Assembly: GCF_014649815.1 (NCBI RefSeq)
Contig: NZ_BMTT01000017.1
Coordinates: forward strand, 81,424-145,423
Reading direction: 5' to 3'
DNA from: Streptomyces mutabilis
GTDB lineage: Bacteria > Actinomycetota > Actinomycetes > Streptomycetales > Streptomycetaceae
DNA: 64,000 bases
Shown here: positions 47,114-55,600 of the stretch, in pieces
How the letters are laid out: every line of letters starts with the position of its first letter
Numbering within the stretch: the first letter of the stretch is position 1
Notes under the pieces: generated by a model
What the model saw: the letters and a program-made list of their open reading frames with translations, nothing else
Databases searched by the model: none
Told to the model about the DNA's origin: nothing
Translations under genes and position numbers: made by a program

Positions 47114-47830
47114 ATGGACAACAGTAGCGGCGTCGGCGTTCTGGACAAGGCGGCCCTCGTCCTGAGCGCTCTGGAGTCCGGCCCGGCCACCCTCGCGGGG
47201 TTGGTCGCGGCGACCGGACTGGCACGACCCACGGCCCACCGCCTGGCCGTGGCGCTGGAACACCACCGCATGGTGGCGCGCGACATGCAGGGCCGTTTCA
47301 TTCTCGGCCCGCGTCTGGCCGAGCTGGCCGCGGCGGCCGGCGAGGACCGTCTGCTCGCCACGGCGGGCCCGGTGCTCACCCACCTCCGTGACGTGACGGG
47401 CGAGAGCGCCCAGCTCTACCGCCGCCAGGGCGACATGCGCATCTGCGTCGCCGCGGCCGAGCGCCTGTCCGGCCTCAGGGACACGGTCCCGGTCGGCTCG
47501 ACGCTCACGATGAAGGCCGGTTCCTCGGCGCAGATCCTCATGGCCTGGGAGGAGCCCGAGCGCCTCCACCGCGGCCTCCAGGGCGCCCGCTTCACGGCGA
47601 CGGCCCTGTCCGGCGTACGGCGCCGGGGCTGGGCCCAGTCGATCGGCGAGCGGGAACCGGGCGTCGCGTCCGTCTCCGCGCCCGTGCGCGGCCCCTCCAA
47701 CCGCGTGGTCGCCGCCGTGTCCGTCTCCGGCCCCATCGAGCGCCTCACCCGCCACCCGGGCCGGATGCACGCCCAGGCGGTCATCGACGCCGCCGGCCGC
47801 CTCTCCGAGGCCCTGCGCCGCACGGGCTGA
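47114..47830 (+). CDS. ndgR: IclR-family regulator NdgR
   Basis: The 238-residue protein has the N-terminal winged helix (LVLSALESGPATLAGLVAATGLARPTAHRLAVAL) and C-terminal IclR effector domain. The ATG at 47114 follows GGGAGTATCGTTGC. NdgR (AreB in S. clavuligerus) binds the leuC promoter region and affects leucine, methionine and antibiotic synthesis. Divergence from leuCD is the diagnostic context. A strong terminator lies about 100 nt downstream. Confidence 0.93.
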   Translation: MDNSSGVGVLDKAALVLSALESGPATLAGLVAATGLARPTAHRLAVALEHHRMVARDMQGRFILGPRLAELAAAAGEDRLLATAGPVLTHLRDVTGESAQLYRRQGDMRICVAAAERLSGLRDTVPVGSTLTMKAGSSAQILMAWEEPERLHRGLQGARFTATALSGVRRRGWAQSIGEREPGVASVSAPVRGPSNRVVAAVSVSGPIERLTRHPGRMHAQAVIDAAGRLSEALRRTG

Positions 47831-47930
47831 CCCGGCTCCCGGGTACGCGACCGGGAACGGGCCCGCCTCAACGCCGCGGCGAGCCCTGCCTGTTCGCCCC
47901 TGAGCGCTGAGCGGTTCCCGGAGCCAAACG

Positions 47931-47966
47931 CGAAGGGGGCTCCCACCTGAGTGGGAGCCCCCTTCG
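47931..47966. terminator. Bidirectional terminator between ndgR and the tRNA cluster
   Basis: CGAAGGGGGCTCCCAC (47931-47946) pairs perfectly with its complement (47951-47966) around CTGA. It ends 6 nt before the last tRNA-Glu and can stop both ndgR and tRNA transcription. Confidence 0.82.
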
Positions 47967-47972
47967 GACTCG

Positions 47973-48045
47973 TACCCCCGACCGGATTCGAACCGGCGCT
48001 ACCGCCTTGAGAGGGCGGCGTGCTAGGCCGCTACACAACGGGGGC
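47973..48045 (-). tRNA. tRNA-Glu (CTC), copy 1
   Basis: A 73-nt cloverleaf. Acceptor GCCCCCG pairs with CGGGGGT (G1-U72 wobble), the anticodon stem-loop is CCGCC-CTCTCAA-GGCGG (anticodon CTC), and the T-loop GGTTCGAATCC is present. CCA is not encoded. It is last in the cluster in transcription order. Confidence 0.95.
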
Positions 48046-48084
48046 TTTGCGGATGTTCTCCGCGGTGCAGATAAGCTCTGCGAG

Positions 48085-48156
48085 CTGGCCTACCAGGACT
48101 CGAACCTAGACTAACTGAACCAGAATCAGTCGTGCTGCCAATTACACCATAGACCA
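48085..48156 (-). tRNA. tRNA-Gln (CTG), copy 1
   Basis: A 72-nt tRNA with anticodon stem-loop ACTGA-TTCTGGT-TCAGT (anticodon CTG) and T-loop GGTTCGAGTCC. Acceptor TGGTCTA pairs with TAGGCCA using a T4-G69 wobble; copy 2 has C4 at this position. CCA is not encoded. Confidence 0.94.
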
Positions 48157-48157
48157 A

Positions 48158-48173
48158 TGTGGTTTAGACCAGT
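48158..48173 (-). promoter_or_regulatory. DasR-responsive-element-like site inside the tRNA cluster
   Basis: The minus strand reads ACTGGTCTAAACCACA, 14 of 16 identical to the commonly cited dre consensus ACTGGTCTAGACCACT. It lies between tRNA-Glu copy 2 and tRNA-Gln copy 1, two nt upstream of the latter. DasR is the GlcNAc-responsive GntR-family regulator of streptomycetes. Binding here is inferred from sequence only. Confidence 0.55.
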
Positions 48174-48176
48174 TTG

Positions 48177-48249
48177 TACCCCCGACCGGATTCGAACCGG
48201 CGCTACCGCCTTGAGAGGGCGGCGTGCTAGGCCGCTACACAACGGGGGC
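48177..48249 (-). tRNA. tRNA-Glu (CTC), copy 2
   Basis: The 73-nt sequence is identical to copy 1 over the mature tRNA, with anticodon CTC. It lies between the two Glu-Gln units. Confidence 0.95.
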
Positions 48250-48311
48250 CCTAGCGATCCTGCATCGGGGTCGGCGGGAGCTACCCTGACCGTCCCCGCG
48301 GGAAGGATCTG

Positions 48312-48384
48312 TACCCCCGACCGGATTCGAACCGGCGCTACCGCCTTGAGAGGGCGGCGTGCTAGGCCGCTACACAACGGGGGC
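48312..48384 (-). tRNA. tRNA-Glu (CTC), copy 3
   Basis: The 73-nt tRNA is identical to the other Glu copies. With tRNA-Gln copy 2 it forms a duplicated Glu-spacer-Gln unit. Confidence 0.95.
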
Positions 48385-48423
48385 TTTGCGGATGTTCTCC
48401 GCGGTGCAGATAAGCTCTGCGAG

Positions 48424-48495
48424 CTGGCCTACCAGGACTCGAACCTAGACTAACTGAACCAGAATCAGTCGTGCTGCCAATTACACCATAGGCCA
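48424..48495 (-). tRNA. tRNA-Gln (CTG), copy 2
   Basis: The 72-nt tRNA has anticodon CTG. Acceptor TGGCCTA pairs fully with TAGGCCA, unlike copy 1. It is first in the cluster in transcription order. Confidence 0.94.
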
Positions 48496-48588
48496 CTGGA
48501 ACGCAAGCCCCTGGGGGGATCTTGTTCTAGCTTCGCGCTTCCGGTTCCCGGCCCTTTCGGCCCGCTCCCCGGCGGCGCAGAAAGAACA

Positions 48589-49323
48589 TTACCCGAAGGT
48601 GGACGGGGCTCCAAAACGGGTATCGGCACCGAGGAGCGCCGGGAGTTCGGAGAGCGACGCGATACGGCGCGGTCCGGCGGGCGGATCGAGGGTCGCGCAG
48701 GCACCGCCGCGGTCGATCCACACCGAGAGCAGCCCGGCGTCGGCGGCGCCTCGGCCGTCGATTTCCGGGTGGTCGCCGACGTAGGCGACCTCCCGGGGGG
48801 CGAGGGAGAGGGCGTCGCAGGCCGCGAGGAAGGCGCCCGGCTCGGGCTTGGAGACGCCCAGCTCGGCGGCGCACAGGATGGCCTCGAAGCGGTCGTGCAC
48901 CCCGAGGACGCGCAGTTTGCGGTCCTGGACGGTGAGGCTGGAGTTGGAGAGCACCGCGTGCCGGTGGCTGTCGGCGAGGGCGTCGAGGACGGGCATCACG
49001 TCCGGGAAGAGGGACCAGGCGGCCTCGTAGTGCGTGACGTAGCGCTGGAACCAGTCGTCGGCCTCGGCGTCCGTCAGCTCCGGCCGGCCCAGGAAGACCC
49101 GGGTGCGGTCGCGGCGCTGTGTGACGAAGTCGGCTTCACCGGCCGCGAATCTGGCCCACTGCTGGTCGGTGATCTCCCGCCAGCGCGCCAGGGCCTCCTC
49201 GGCCGTCCCGTACCCGGCGAGCAGCCCCTCAGCCACCAGGTGGGCGCGCATGCCCTCGCGGTCGGCGGTGGTGTAGTCGAAGAGGGTGTCGTCCACGTCC
49301 CAGACCACGGCGCGAATGCTCAT
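48589..49323 (-). CDS. HAD-superfamily hydrolase
   Basis: The 244-residue protein has HAD motif I VVWDVDDTLFD (catalytic D9 and D11), motif II HAVLSNSS, the lysine-bearing GVSKPEPGAF and motif IV VAYVGDHPEIDGRGAADAG. The helical cap follows motif I, as in subfamily I phosphatases. The substrate is probably a small phosphorylated metabolite, not predictable. The ATG at 49323 starts MSIRAVVWDV. It lies between the tRNA cluster and gltX on the same strand but is separated from gltX by a strong hairpin. Confidence 0.88.
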   Translation of the reverse strand: MSIRAVVWDVDDTLFDYTTADREGMRAHLVAEGLLAGYGTAEEALARWREITDQQWARFAAGEADFVTQRRDRTRVFLGRPELTDAEADDWFQRYVTHYEAAWSLFPDVMPVLDALADSHRHAVLSNSSLTVQDRKLRVLGVHDRFEAILCAAELGVSKPEPGAFLAACDALSLAPREVAYVGDHPEIDGRGAADAGLLSVWIDRGGACATLDPPAGPRRIASLSELPALLGADTRFGAPSTFG

Positions 49324-49396
49324 GGTCCGACGGTAACGCCGCCGGGCCCGCCGCGTCCGGCCGTACGGCGAAGGGGCGGCTCCAGGAAAGCGCGAG

Positions 49397-49426
49397 GGGG
49401 CGGCCCCGGAAGTCCGGGGCCGCCCC
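49397..49426 (-). terminator. Terminator after gltX
   Basis: GGGGCGGCCCCGG (49397-49409) pairs perfectly with CCGGGGCCGCCCC (49414-49426) around AAGT, 22 nt past the gltX stop. Confidence 0.72.
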
Positions 49427-49448
49427 GAGGGCGCGGGTGCCGTGCGCG

Positions 49449-50933
49449 TCAGGCCGCGAGCCTCGCCAGCGCCGCGTCGATCCGCACCAGCGCCTTCTCC
49501 TTGCCCAGGACCTCCAGGGACTCGAAGAGGGGCAGGCCGACCGTGCGGCCGGTGACGGCCACGCGGACGGGGGCCTGGGCCTTGCCGAGCTTGAGGCCGT
49601 GGGCCTCGCCGGCGGCCAGGACGGCCTCCTTCAGGGACTCGGGGGACGTCCAGTCGGCCGCGTCCAGCTTCTCGCGGGCGGTGCGGAGCAGGGCGTCCGA
49701 ACCCTCCTTCATGGCCTTGGTCCAGGACGCCTCGTCGAAGACCGGCTCCGGCAGGAACAGGAAGTCGACGTTGTCCGTGATCTCGGAGAGGACCTTCAGG
49801 CGGGTCTGCGCGTGCGGCGCGATCGCCTGCCACTTCGCCTCGTCGAAGTCCTCGGGCGCCCAGGGGGCGACGGGGGCCTTCAGCCACGGGCGGCAGCGCT
49901 CGGTGAAGTCCTTCACCTCGAGCATGCGGATGTGGTCGCCGTTGATCGCCTCGCACTTCTTCAGGTCGAAGCGGGCCGGGTTGGGCTGGACGTCGGAGAC
50001 GTCGAAGGCCGCGACCATCTCCTCGATCGTGAAGATGTCCTGGTCGGCGGAGAGCGACCAGCCGAGCAGGGAGAGGTAGTTGAGCAGGCCCTCGGGGAGG
50101 AAGCCGCGCTCGCGGTAGAGGTTCAGGCTCGACTGCGGGTCGCGCTTGGAAAGCTTCTTGTTGCCCTCGCCCATGACGTACGGCAGGTGGCCGAAGACGG
50201 GGATCTCCTTGGCGACGCCCAGCTCGATCAGCGCCTTGTACAGGGCGATCTGGCGCGGGGTGGAGGAGAGCAGGTCCTCGCCGCGCAGGACGTGGGTGAT
50301 CTCCATCAGGGCGTCGTCGACCGGGTTGACCAGCGTGTAGAGGGGGGCGCCGTTGGCGCGGACGATGCCGTAGTCCGGGACGTTCTCCGGGAGGTAGGTG
50401 ATCTCGCCGCGGACCAGGTCCGTGAAGGTGATCGTCTCGTCGGGCATCCGGAAGCGGATGATGGGCTCGCGGCCCTGGGCCTTGTACTCCCCGACCTGCG
50501 CGTCGCTCAGGTCGCGGCAGTGGCCGTCGTAGCCGGAGGGCTTGCCGGCGGCGCGGGCGGCCTCGCGGCGGGTGTCCAGCTCCTCCTGCGAGCAGTAGCA
50601 GCGGTAGGCGTGGCCGGCGTCCAGGAGCTTCTGCGCGACGTCCTTGTAGATGTCCATGCGCTGCGACTGGCGGTACGGCGCGTGCGGGCCGCCGACCTCG
50701 GGGCCCTCGTCCCAGTCGAAGCCCAGCCAGCGCATCGAGTCCAGGAGCTGGTTGTACGACTCCTCGGAGTCGCGGGCCGCGTCGGTGTCCTCGATGCGGA
50801 ACACCAGCCTGCCCTGGTGGTGCCGGGCGAACGCCCAGTTGAACAGGGCGGTGCGGACCAGGCCCACGTGGGGGTTGCCGGTGGGGGAGGGACAGAATCG
50901 GACGCGTACTGGGGAGCCGGGTGCGCTAGCCAC
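49449..50933 (-). CDS. gltX: Glutamyl-tRNA synthetase
   Basis: The 494-residue class I synthetase begins MASAPGSPVRVRFCPSPTGNPHVGL, carrying the HIGH-equivalent motif (residues 16-25), with KLSKRD near 261. In actinobacteria lacking GlnRS the enzyme charges both tRNA-Glu and tRNA-Gln, the latter corrected by GatCAB; tRNA genes of both kinds lie 1 kb downstream. The GTG at 50933 overlaps the end of the upstream FAH-family gene by 8 nt, indicating coupling. Confidence 0.95.
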   Translation of the reverse strand: MASAPGSPVRVRFCPSPTGNPHVGLVRTALFNWAFARHHQGRLVFRIEDTDAARDSEESYNQLLDSMRWLGFDWDEGPEVGGPHAPYRQSQRMDIYKDVAQKLLDAGHAYRCYCSQEELDTRREAARAAGKPSGYDGHCRDLSDAQVGEYKAQGREPIIRFRMPDETITFTDLVRGEITYLPENVPDYGIVRANGAPLYTLVNPVDDALMEITHVLRGEDLLSSTPRQIALYKALIELGVAKEIPVFGHLPYVMGEGNKKLSKRDPQSSLNLYRERGFLPEGLLNYLSLLGWSLSADQDIFTIEEMVAAFDVSDVQPNPARFDLKKCEAINGDHIRMLEVKDFTERCRPWLKAPVAPWAPEDFDEAKWQAIAPHAQTRLKVLSEITDNVDFLFLPEPVFDEASWTKAMKEGSDALLRTAREKLDAADWTSPESLKEAVLAAGEAHGLKLGKAQAPVRVAVTGRTVGLPLFESLEVLGKEKALVRIDAALARLAA

Positions 50934-51711
50934 GCTTGACAACCTTGTTGGTGAGAGTGCCGATGCCTTCGATGGTGACGGCGACCTCGTCGCCGACGTT
51001 GAGGGGGCCGACCCCAGCCGGGGTGCCCGTGAGGATCACGTCGCCGGGGAGCAGCGTCATGGCCTCGGAGACGTTGACGATCAGGTCCTCGATGGAGTGG
51101 ATCATCTCGCTGGTGCGGCCGAGCTGGCGCTGTTCGCCGTTGACCGTCAGCTGGATGGTCAGGTCGGCCGCGGCCGCGATGTCGATGTCCGTCTCCACCC
51201 AGGGGCCCAGCGGGCAGGAGGAGTCGAAGCCCTTGGCCCTGGCCCACTGCTTCTCGCGGCGCTGCACGTCGCGGGCGGTGACGTCGTTGGCGCAGGTGTA
51301 GCCGAAGATCACGTCCTTGACGCGGTCGCGCGGGACCTCTCGGCACATGCGGCCGATGACGACGGCGAGCTCGGCCTCGTGGTGCACTTCCTCGGAGAAG
51401 GAGGGGTACTGGATGGCGTCGCCGGGGCCGATGACCGAGGTGGACGGCTTGAAGAAGGCGAACGGGGCGTCGGGCACCTCGTTGCCGAGTTCACGGGCGT
51501 GTTCGGCGTAGTTGCGGCCGAAGGCGACGACCTTGTTGGGGAGGACGGGCGGCAGCAGCCGCACCTTGCTCAGGGGCACCTTGGTGCCGGAGAGCTCGAA
51601 GTCCGCGAACGGGATGCCCTTGATGATGTCCAGGACGAGCTGGTCCGGCTGGTCGCCCTCGACCGCGCCGAAGGCGACGTTCCCGTCGATGGAGAACCTG
51701 GCGATGCGCAC
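50926..51711 (-). CDS. Fumarylacetoacetate hydrolase (FAH)-family protein
   Basis: The 261-residue protein has the FAH-fold core: VVAFGRNYAEHARELGN, EVHHEAELAVVIGR (the metal-binding EAE), FGYTCANDVTARDVQRR, KGFDSSCPLGPWV and GDVILTGTPAGVGPL. Members include 2-hydroxyhepta-2,4-diene-1,7-dioate isomerase, oxaloacetate decarboxylase and acylpyruvases, so a precise activity cannot be assigned. GTG at 51711. It is directly upstream of and overlapping gltX; this linkage is conserved in streptomycetes as I remember, but no functional link is known. Confidence 0.86.
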   Translation of the reverse strand: MRIARFSIDGNVAFGAVEGDQPDQLVLDIIKGIPFADFELSGTKVPLSKVRLLPPVLPNKVVAFGRNYAEHARELGNEVPDAPFAFFKPSTSVIGPGDAIQYPSFSEEVHHEAELAVVIGRMCREVPRDRVKDVIFGYTCANDVTARDVQRREKQWARAKGFDSSCPLGPWVETDIDIAAAADLTIQLTVNGEQRQLGRTSEMIHSIEDLIVNVSEAMTLLPGDVILTGTPAGVGPLNVGDEVAVTIEGIGTLTNKVVKRG

Positions 51712-51881
51712 GGGTTGCTTGGCCCCTTGCTGAGCTGGCTGGAGTCTGACGCTCCAGGCTAACGCGGCGAAGGGCGGGCGCCTCGCGCATCACCGACGTG
51801 GCCCGGGTGGAGGGGTTGTCGTGGCGCGGGCGCCCTGGTGTTCCGTGCGGCCGGCTGAACGTGCGGCGGCCGGCCGGCGTA

Positions 51882-52070
51882 CTACTTCGCGGCGGAGGCT
51901 CCGACCGGCATCTCCATGAGGACCGTGCGGCGGGGGTTGGCGGTCTGGGCGGGGAGCTCGACGGCGTGCTCCGGCTGCTCCGGCGTCTGCAGTCCGTCGG
52001 CGCCGTCGAGGTGCGCCAGCGTCGTGCGTCGCGGGTTGGCGATCTTGTGGAACATCATCGTCGTCTTCAC
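51882..52070 (-). CDS. 62-residue protein with two ANPRRT motifs, unknown function
   Basis: The product starts MKTTMMFHKIANPRRTTLAHL (GTG at 52070; ATGs at codons 5-6 are alternatives). The hexamer ANPRRT occurs at residues 11-16 and again at 44-49, each followed by T/V-L. The middle is acidic and proline-containing (TPEQPEHAVELPAQT). Almost every codon ends in G or C, supporting coding. There is no signal peptide, membrane helix or cysteine. I do not recognise the family. It lies on the minus strand, divergent from cvnA1 and upstream of the FAH-gltX genes. A regulatory microprotein and a modified-peptide precursor are both conceivable; neither is shown. Confidence 0.7.
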   Translation of the reverse strand: MKTTMMFHKIANPRRTTLAHLDGADGLQTPEQPEHAVELPAQTANPRRTVLMEMPVGASAAK

Positions 52071-52671
52071 GGTTGTACGGAACCTTGTCGTGTCCGGGCG
52101 CCGGAGAGGTGCAAGAACCCCTGCGAGGGCGCGGGTTGTCGGTTTTGCCTTCTCTGTAAAGCGTCAGGCTAAACATGCGATTCCCCGCCTCCCCGGGCGG
52201 GGCCCATGATCGGCATGTGAGTTTGCTCACTTATCAAGGGTCAAACCGGTCAATTCCGGCTCGCGCAGCACCCTGACGAAACCGACATTACCCACCTGAA
52301 GCCATCATTCCGCTCCTGATCATGTCGACTGGGACACCCTCTCCACATCGACGAATCGCGGGCATACGCCCCTTTTGTTGTTGATCATTTTCTACGTCCG
52401 GTGACTCGACCCTCACGTGCTGTCACCTGTGTCACGGCCTGCCCCATGGGCCTTGTTGGAGATCCGGCACTGTGCTGGAATTCCACGGACCGCCGCGGGA
52501 TCGAGCCGGCGCACAGGGGGCGCACACCAGCGCCGAGCGGCGGCTAGAAGGGGGAACCAGCGCCGGTCACTCACGACCACAACGGGGGCGTTTTCAGGGC
52601 GCCCCTATGACGCCGACACCGTGCCCAGTCGCTCACGCGGCCGGGTGCCTGGTCCAGAGGTTGCGACGCTA
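52071..52671. other. Divergent regulatory region between the ANPRRT gene and cvnA1
   Basis: These 601 bp hold promoters for both directions and no further gene I can support. Visible structures are the inverted repeat CCCCGCC-n6-GGCGGGG at 52183-52202 and GTGAG-n4-CTCAC at 52217-52230. An AT-richer stretch lies from 52225 to 52400. The cvnA1 frame is open from 52417, but the family sequence starts near 52672. Confidence 0.45.
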
Positions 52672-55600
52672 GTGCAGGGACGTTTCAAGAGGGATGGCAG
52701 CGCTTCGGCGGAGCCGGAGCCGCAGCACGGCGGGACTGGCCCCAAGGCCGTCAGCTCCTCGCCCCAGCACGCCCAGAACCCGGGCCAGGCCCAGTCGAGC
52801 GACAACGGGGACGGCACCGGGCGCCCCGGCCAGGGCGCGACCTCCCCCGCTTCCGGCCAGCAGCCGCCCGTGAAGCCGGCCAAGGGCTCGACCGGCCCCG
52901 GCCCGCGAATAGCCCTGCGCAACTGGCGGATCTCCACCCGTCTGGTGTCGCTGCTCGCGCTCCCGGTGGTCGCGGCCACCTCGCTCGGCGCGATGCGCAT
53001 CAGCCAGTCGATGGACGACATCCAGCAGCTCGACAACATGAAGCTGCTGACGGAGATGACCAAGCAGGCCACCGAGCTGGCCGCCGCGCTCCAGGAGGAG
53101 CGCGACCAGTCCGCCGGTCCGCTGGCCCACGGCTCGTCGTCCGGCGCGATCGCCGTCAAGGGCGACCGGGAGAAGACCGACCGGGCCCGCAAGAACTTCC
53201 TCGACAGCTCCGAGGCGATCGACGCCGCCAGCAAGGACGGCAACCTCGTCGGCGTCCGCGACAGCCTCGTCGGCCTCGCCGGCGACCTGAACGACCTGGA
53301 ACGGATCCGCAGCACCGCCTACGAGGCCGAGGGCAACTCGACCCAGACCATCGAGGCCTACCACCGCCTGATCACCCACCTGCTCGATCTCTCGCAGGAC
53401 ATGGCGGAGGCGACCAGCAACCCCGAGATGATCCAGCGCACGCGCGCCCTGGCGTCGTTCTCCTCGGCCAAGGAGTACGCGTCCATCCAGCGCGCGGCCC
53501 TCGCGGCGGCGCTCCCCGCGAACACCACCAGCAAGCCGGACCTCGCGGAGAACGACCGGCTCTACGCGCAGTCGGCGTTGCAGAGCCAGTCGTCCGAGAT
53601 CCGCAGCTTCACCAGCATCTACGGCGACGGCGCCGAAGAGCTGCTCAAGCCGATCTCCGAGGGCAACCCGGTGATCGAGTCGTCCGACCAGTACGCCAGC
53701 CGGGCCCTGGGCCAGACCAACGGCCTGGCGGACCTGAAGGTGCGGTCCTACCAGGACTGGCTGGACGACAGCTCCACCAAGATCCAGCAGATGAAGAACA
53801 TCGAGCTGAAGCTGCTGGAGGACATGGAGCAGCAGGCCCGTGAGCTGCGCAGCGAGTCCGAGCGCGAGGCGATCATCTCGGGTGTCGTGATCCTGCTGGT
53901 GCTCGGTGTCTCCCTGGTCGGCGCCTTCGTCGTGGCCCGCTCCATGATCCGCTCGCTGCGCCGGCTGGAGGACACCGCGACCAAGGTCGCCCAGGACCGC
54001 CTGCCCGAGCTGGTCAAGCAGCTCTCCGAAACCGACCCGCAGGACGTCGACACCTCGGTGGAGTCGGTCGGCGTGCACTCCCGGGACGAGATCGGCCGAG
54101 TGGCCGCGGCCTTCGACGACGTGCACCGCGAGGCCGTCCGCCTCGCCGCCGAGCAGGCCCTGCTGCGGGGCAACGTCAACGCGATGTTCACCAACCTCTC
54201 GCGCCGTTCCCAGGGCCTCATCCAGCGTCAGCTCTCGCTCATCTCCGAACTGGAGTCCCGCGAGGCCGACCCGGACCAGCTCTCCTCGCTCTTCAAGCTC
54301 GACCACCTCGCGACGCGCATGCGCCGTAACGGCGAGAACCTCCTCGTCCTCGCCGGTGAGGAGCCGGGCCGGCGCTGGACCCGGCCGGTCCCGCTGGTCG
54401 ACGTGCTCCGTGCCGCCGCCTCCGAGGTGGAGCAGTACGAGCGCATCGAGCTGGCCTCCGTGCCGACCACCGAGGTCGCCGGCCGGGTGGTCAACGACCT
54501 CGTGCACCTGCTCGCCGAGCTGCTGGAGAACGCCACCTCGTTCTCCTCCCCGCAGACCAAGGTCAAGGTCACCGGTCACGCGCTGCCCGACGGGCGGGTA
54601 CTGATCGAGATCCACGACACCGGAATCGGCCTCTCCCCCGAGGACCTCGCCGCGATCAACGAGCGGCTCGCCGCGCCGCCCACCGTGGACGTCTCCGTCT
54701 CCCGCCGCATGGGCCTGTTCGTGGTCGGCCGCCTCTCGCAGCGCCACGGCATCCGCATCCAGCTGCGTCCGTCCGACTCCGGTGGTACGACCGCGCTGGT
54801 CATGCTGCCCGTCGACGTCGCCCAGGGCGGCCGCAAGCCGCAGCCCAAGCAGGGTCAGCAGGGCGCCGGCAACGGCGGTCCGGCCGCGGCCCAGGCGGCC
54901 GCGGGTGTCGCGGCGGCCCGGCGCGGTGGCGGCCAGGGCGGCGGTGCCTTCGGCGGTGGCGGTGCCCTCGGCGCCGGTGCGCCGGGCGGCGGCCGGCTCG
55001 CCGCCGGCCAGGGACCGCGGGCCGCACTGCCGGGGCGTGACGCGGGCGGTCGCCCGGGTGCGCCGGGCGGCGCGCGCGGACCCCAGACTTCCGCGGACCC
55101 CGGGCAGCAGAACCGGCCGGCCCCGGCCGGTGCCGGACAGGCGCCCGGTGCCCCGCAGGGCCTGCAGGCCACGGGCATGAACGCGCCGCAGGGCAACACG
55201 CCGCAGGGCCAGGACATGTTCGGCGGCGGACGCGGTCCCTCCGCACCGCCGCAGCGCGGGAAGCGCCGGGGCAACGCCGACGGTGAGCAGGGCCGCCGTC
55301 CTCAGCTGCCGCCGCGCGGCGGATCACGGGCCGAGCTGCCCGGCGGCAACCCGCAGCCCCGCACGCCCAGCTGGAGCGACGAGAACGCGCAGCCGTCCGT
55401 GCCGCGCGCCTCGCTCGACGGCCCGCGCGGCCACGAGGAGCCGGACAGCGGCCGTACGGACCGCAAGCCGCGCCACGACGACCGGCAGGGTCCCGGCTCG
55501 ACCACGGAGATGCCGGCCGTCCCCAGCCTCGGCGAGGTCCAGGGCCCCGGCGCCACCGCCGAGTTCGCCCGTCCGGACTTCGACGCCCCGGCGCCGCGCC

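Larger units (their letters stand above)
47972..48488 (-). repeat. Duplicated tRNA-Glu/spacer/tRNA-Gln unit
   Basis: 47972-48149 and 48311-48488 are near-identical, including the 39-nt spacer that begins TTTGCGGATGTTCTCC and ends CTCTGCGAG. Identity of the non-coding spacer shows recent duplication or gene conversion. The third tRNA-Glu lies between the units. Confidence 0.85.

Noticed and set aside
48157-48453. Open frames crossing the tRNA genes
   Set aside because: They run through three tRNAs and repeat with the duplicated units (TPDRIRTGATALRGRRARP); they are translations of tRNA sequence.
47972-48488. Possible CRISPR-like array or integration site from repeats at the tRNAs
   Set aside because: The repeats are the tRNA genes themselves plus one duplicated spacer. 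There is no integrase, no att-type partial tRNA copy and no cas gene.
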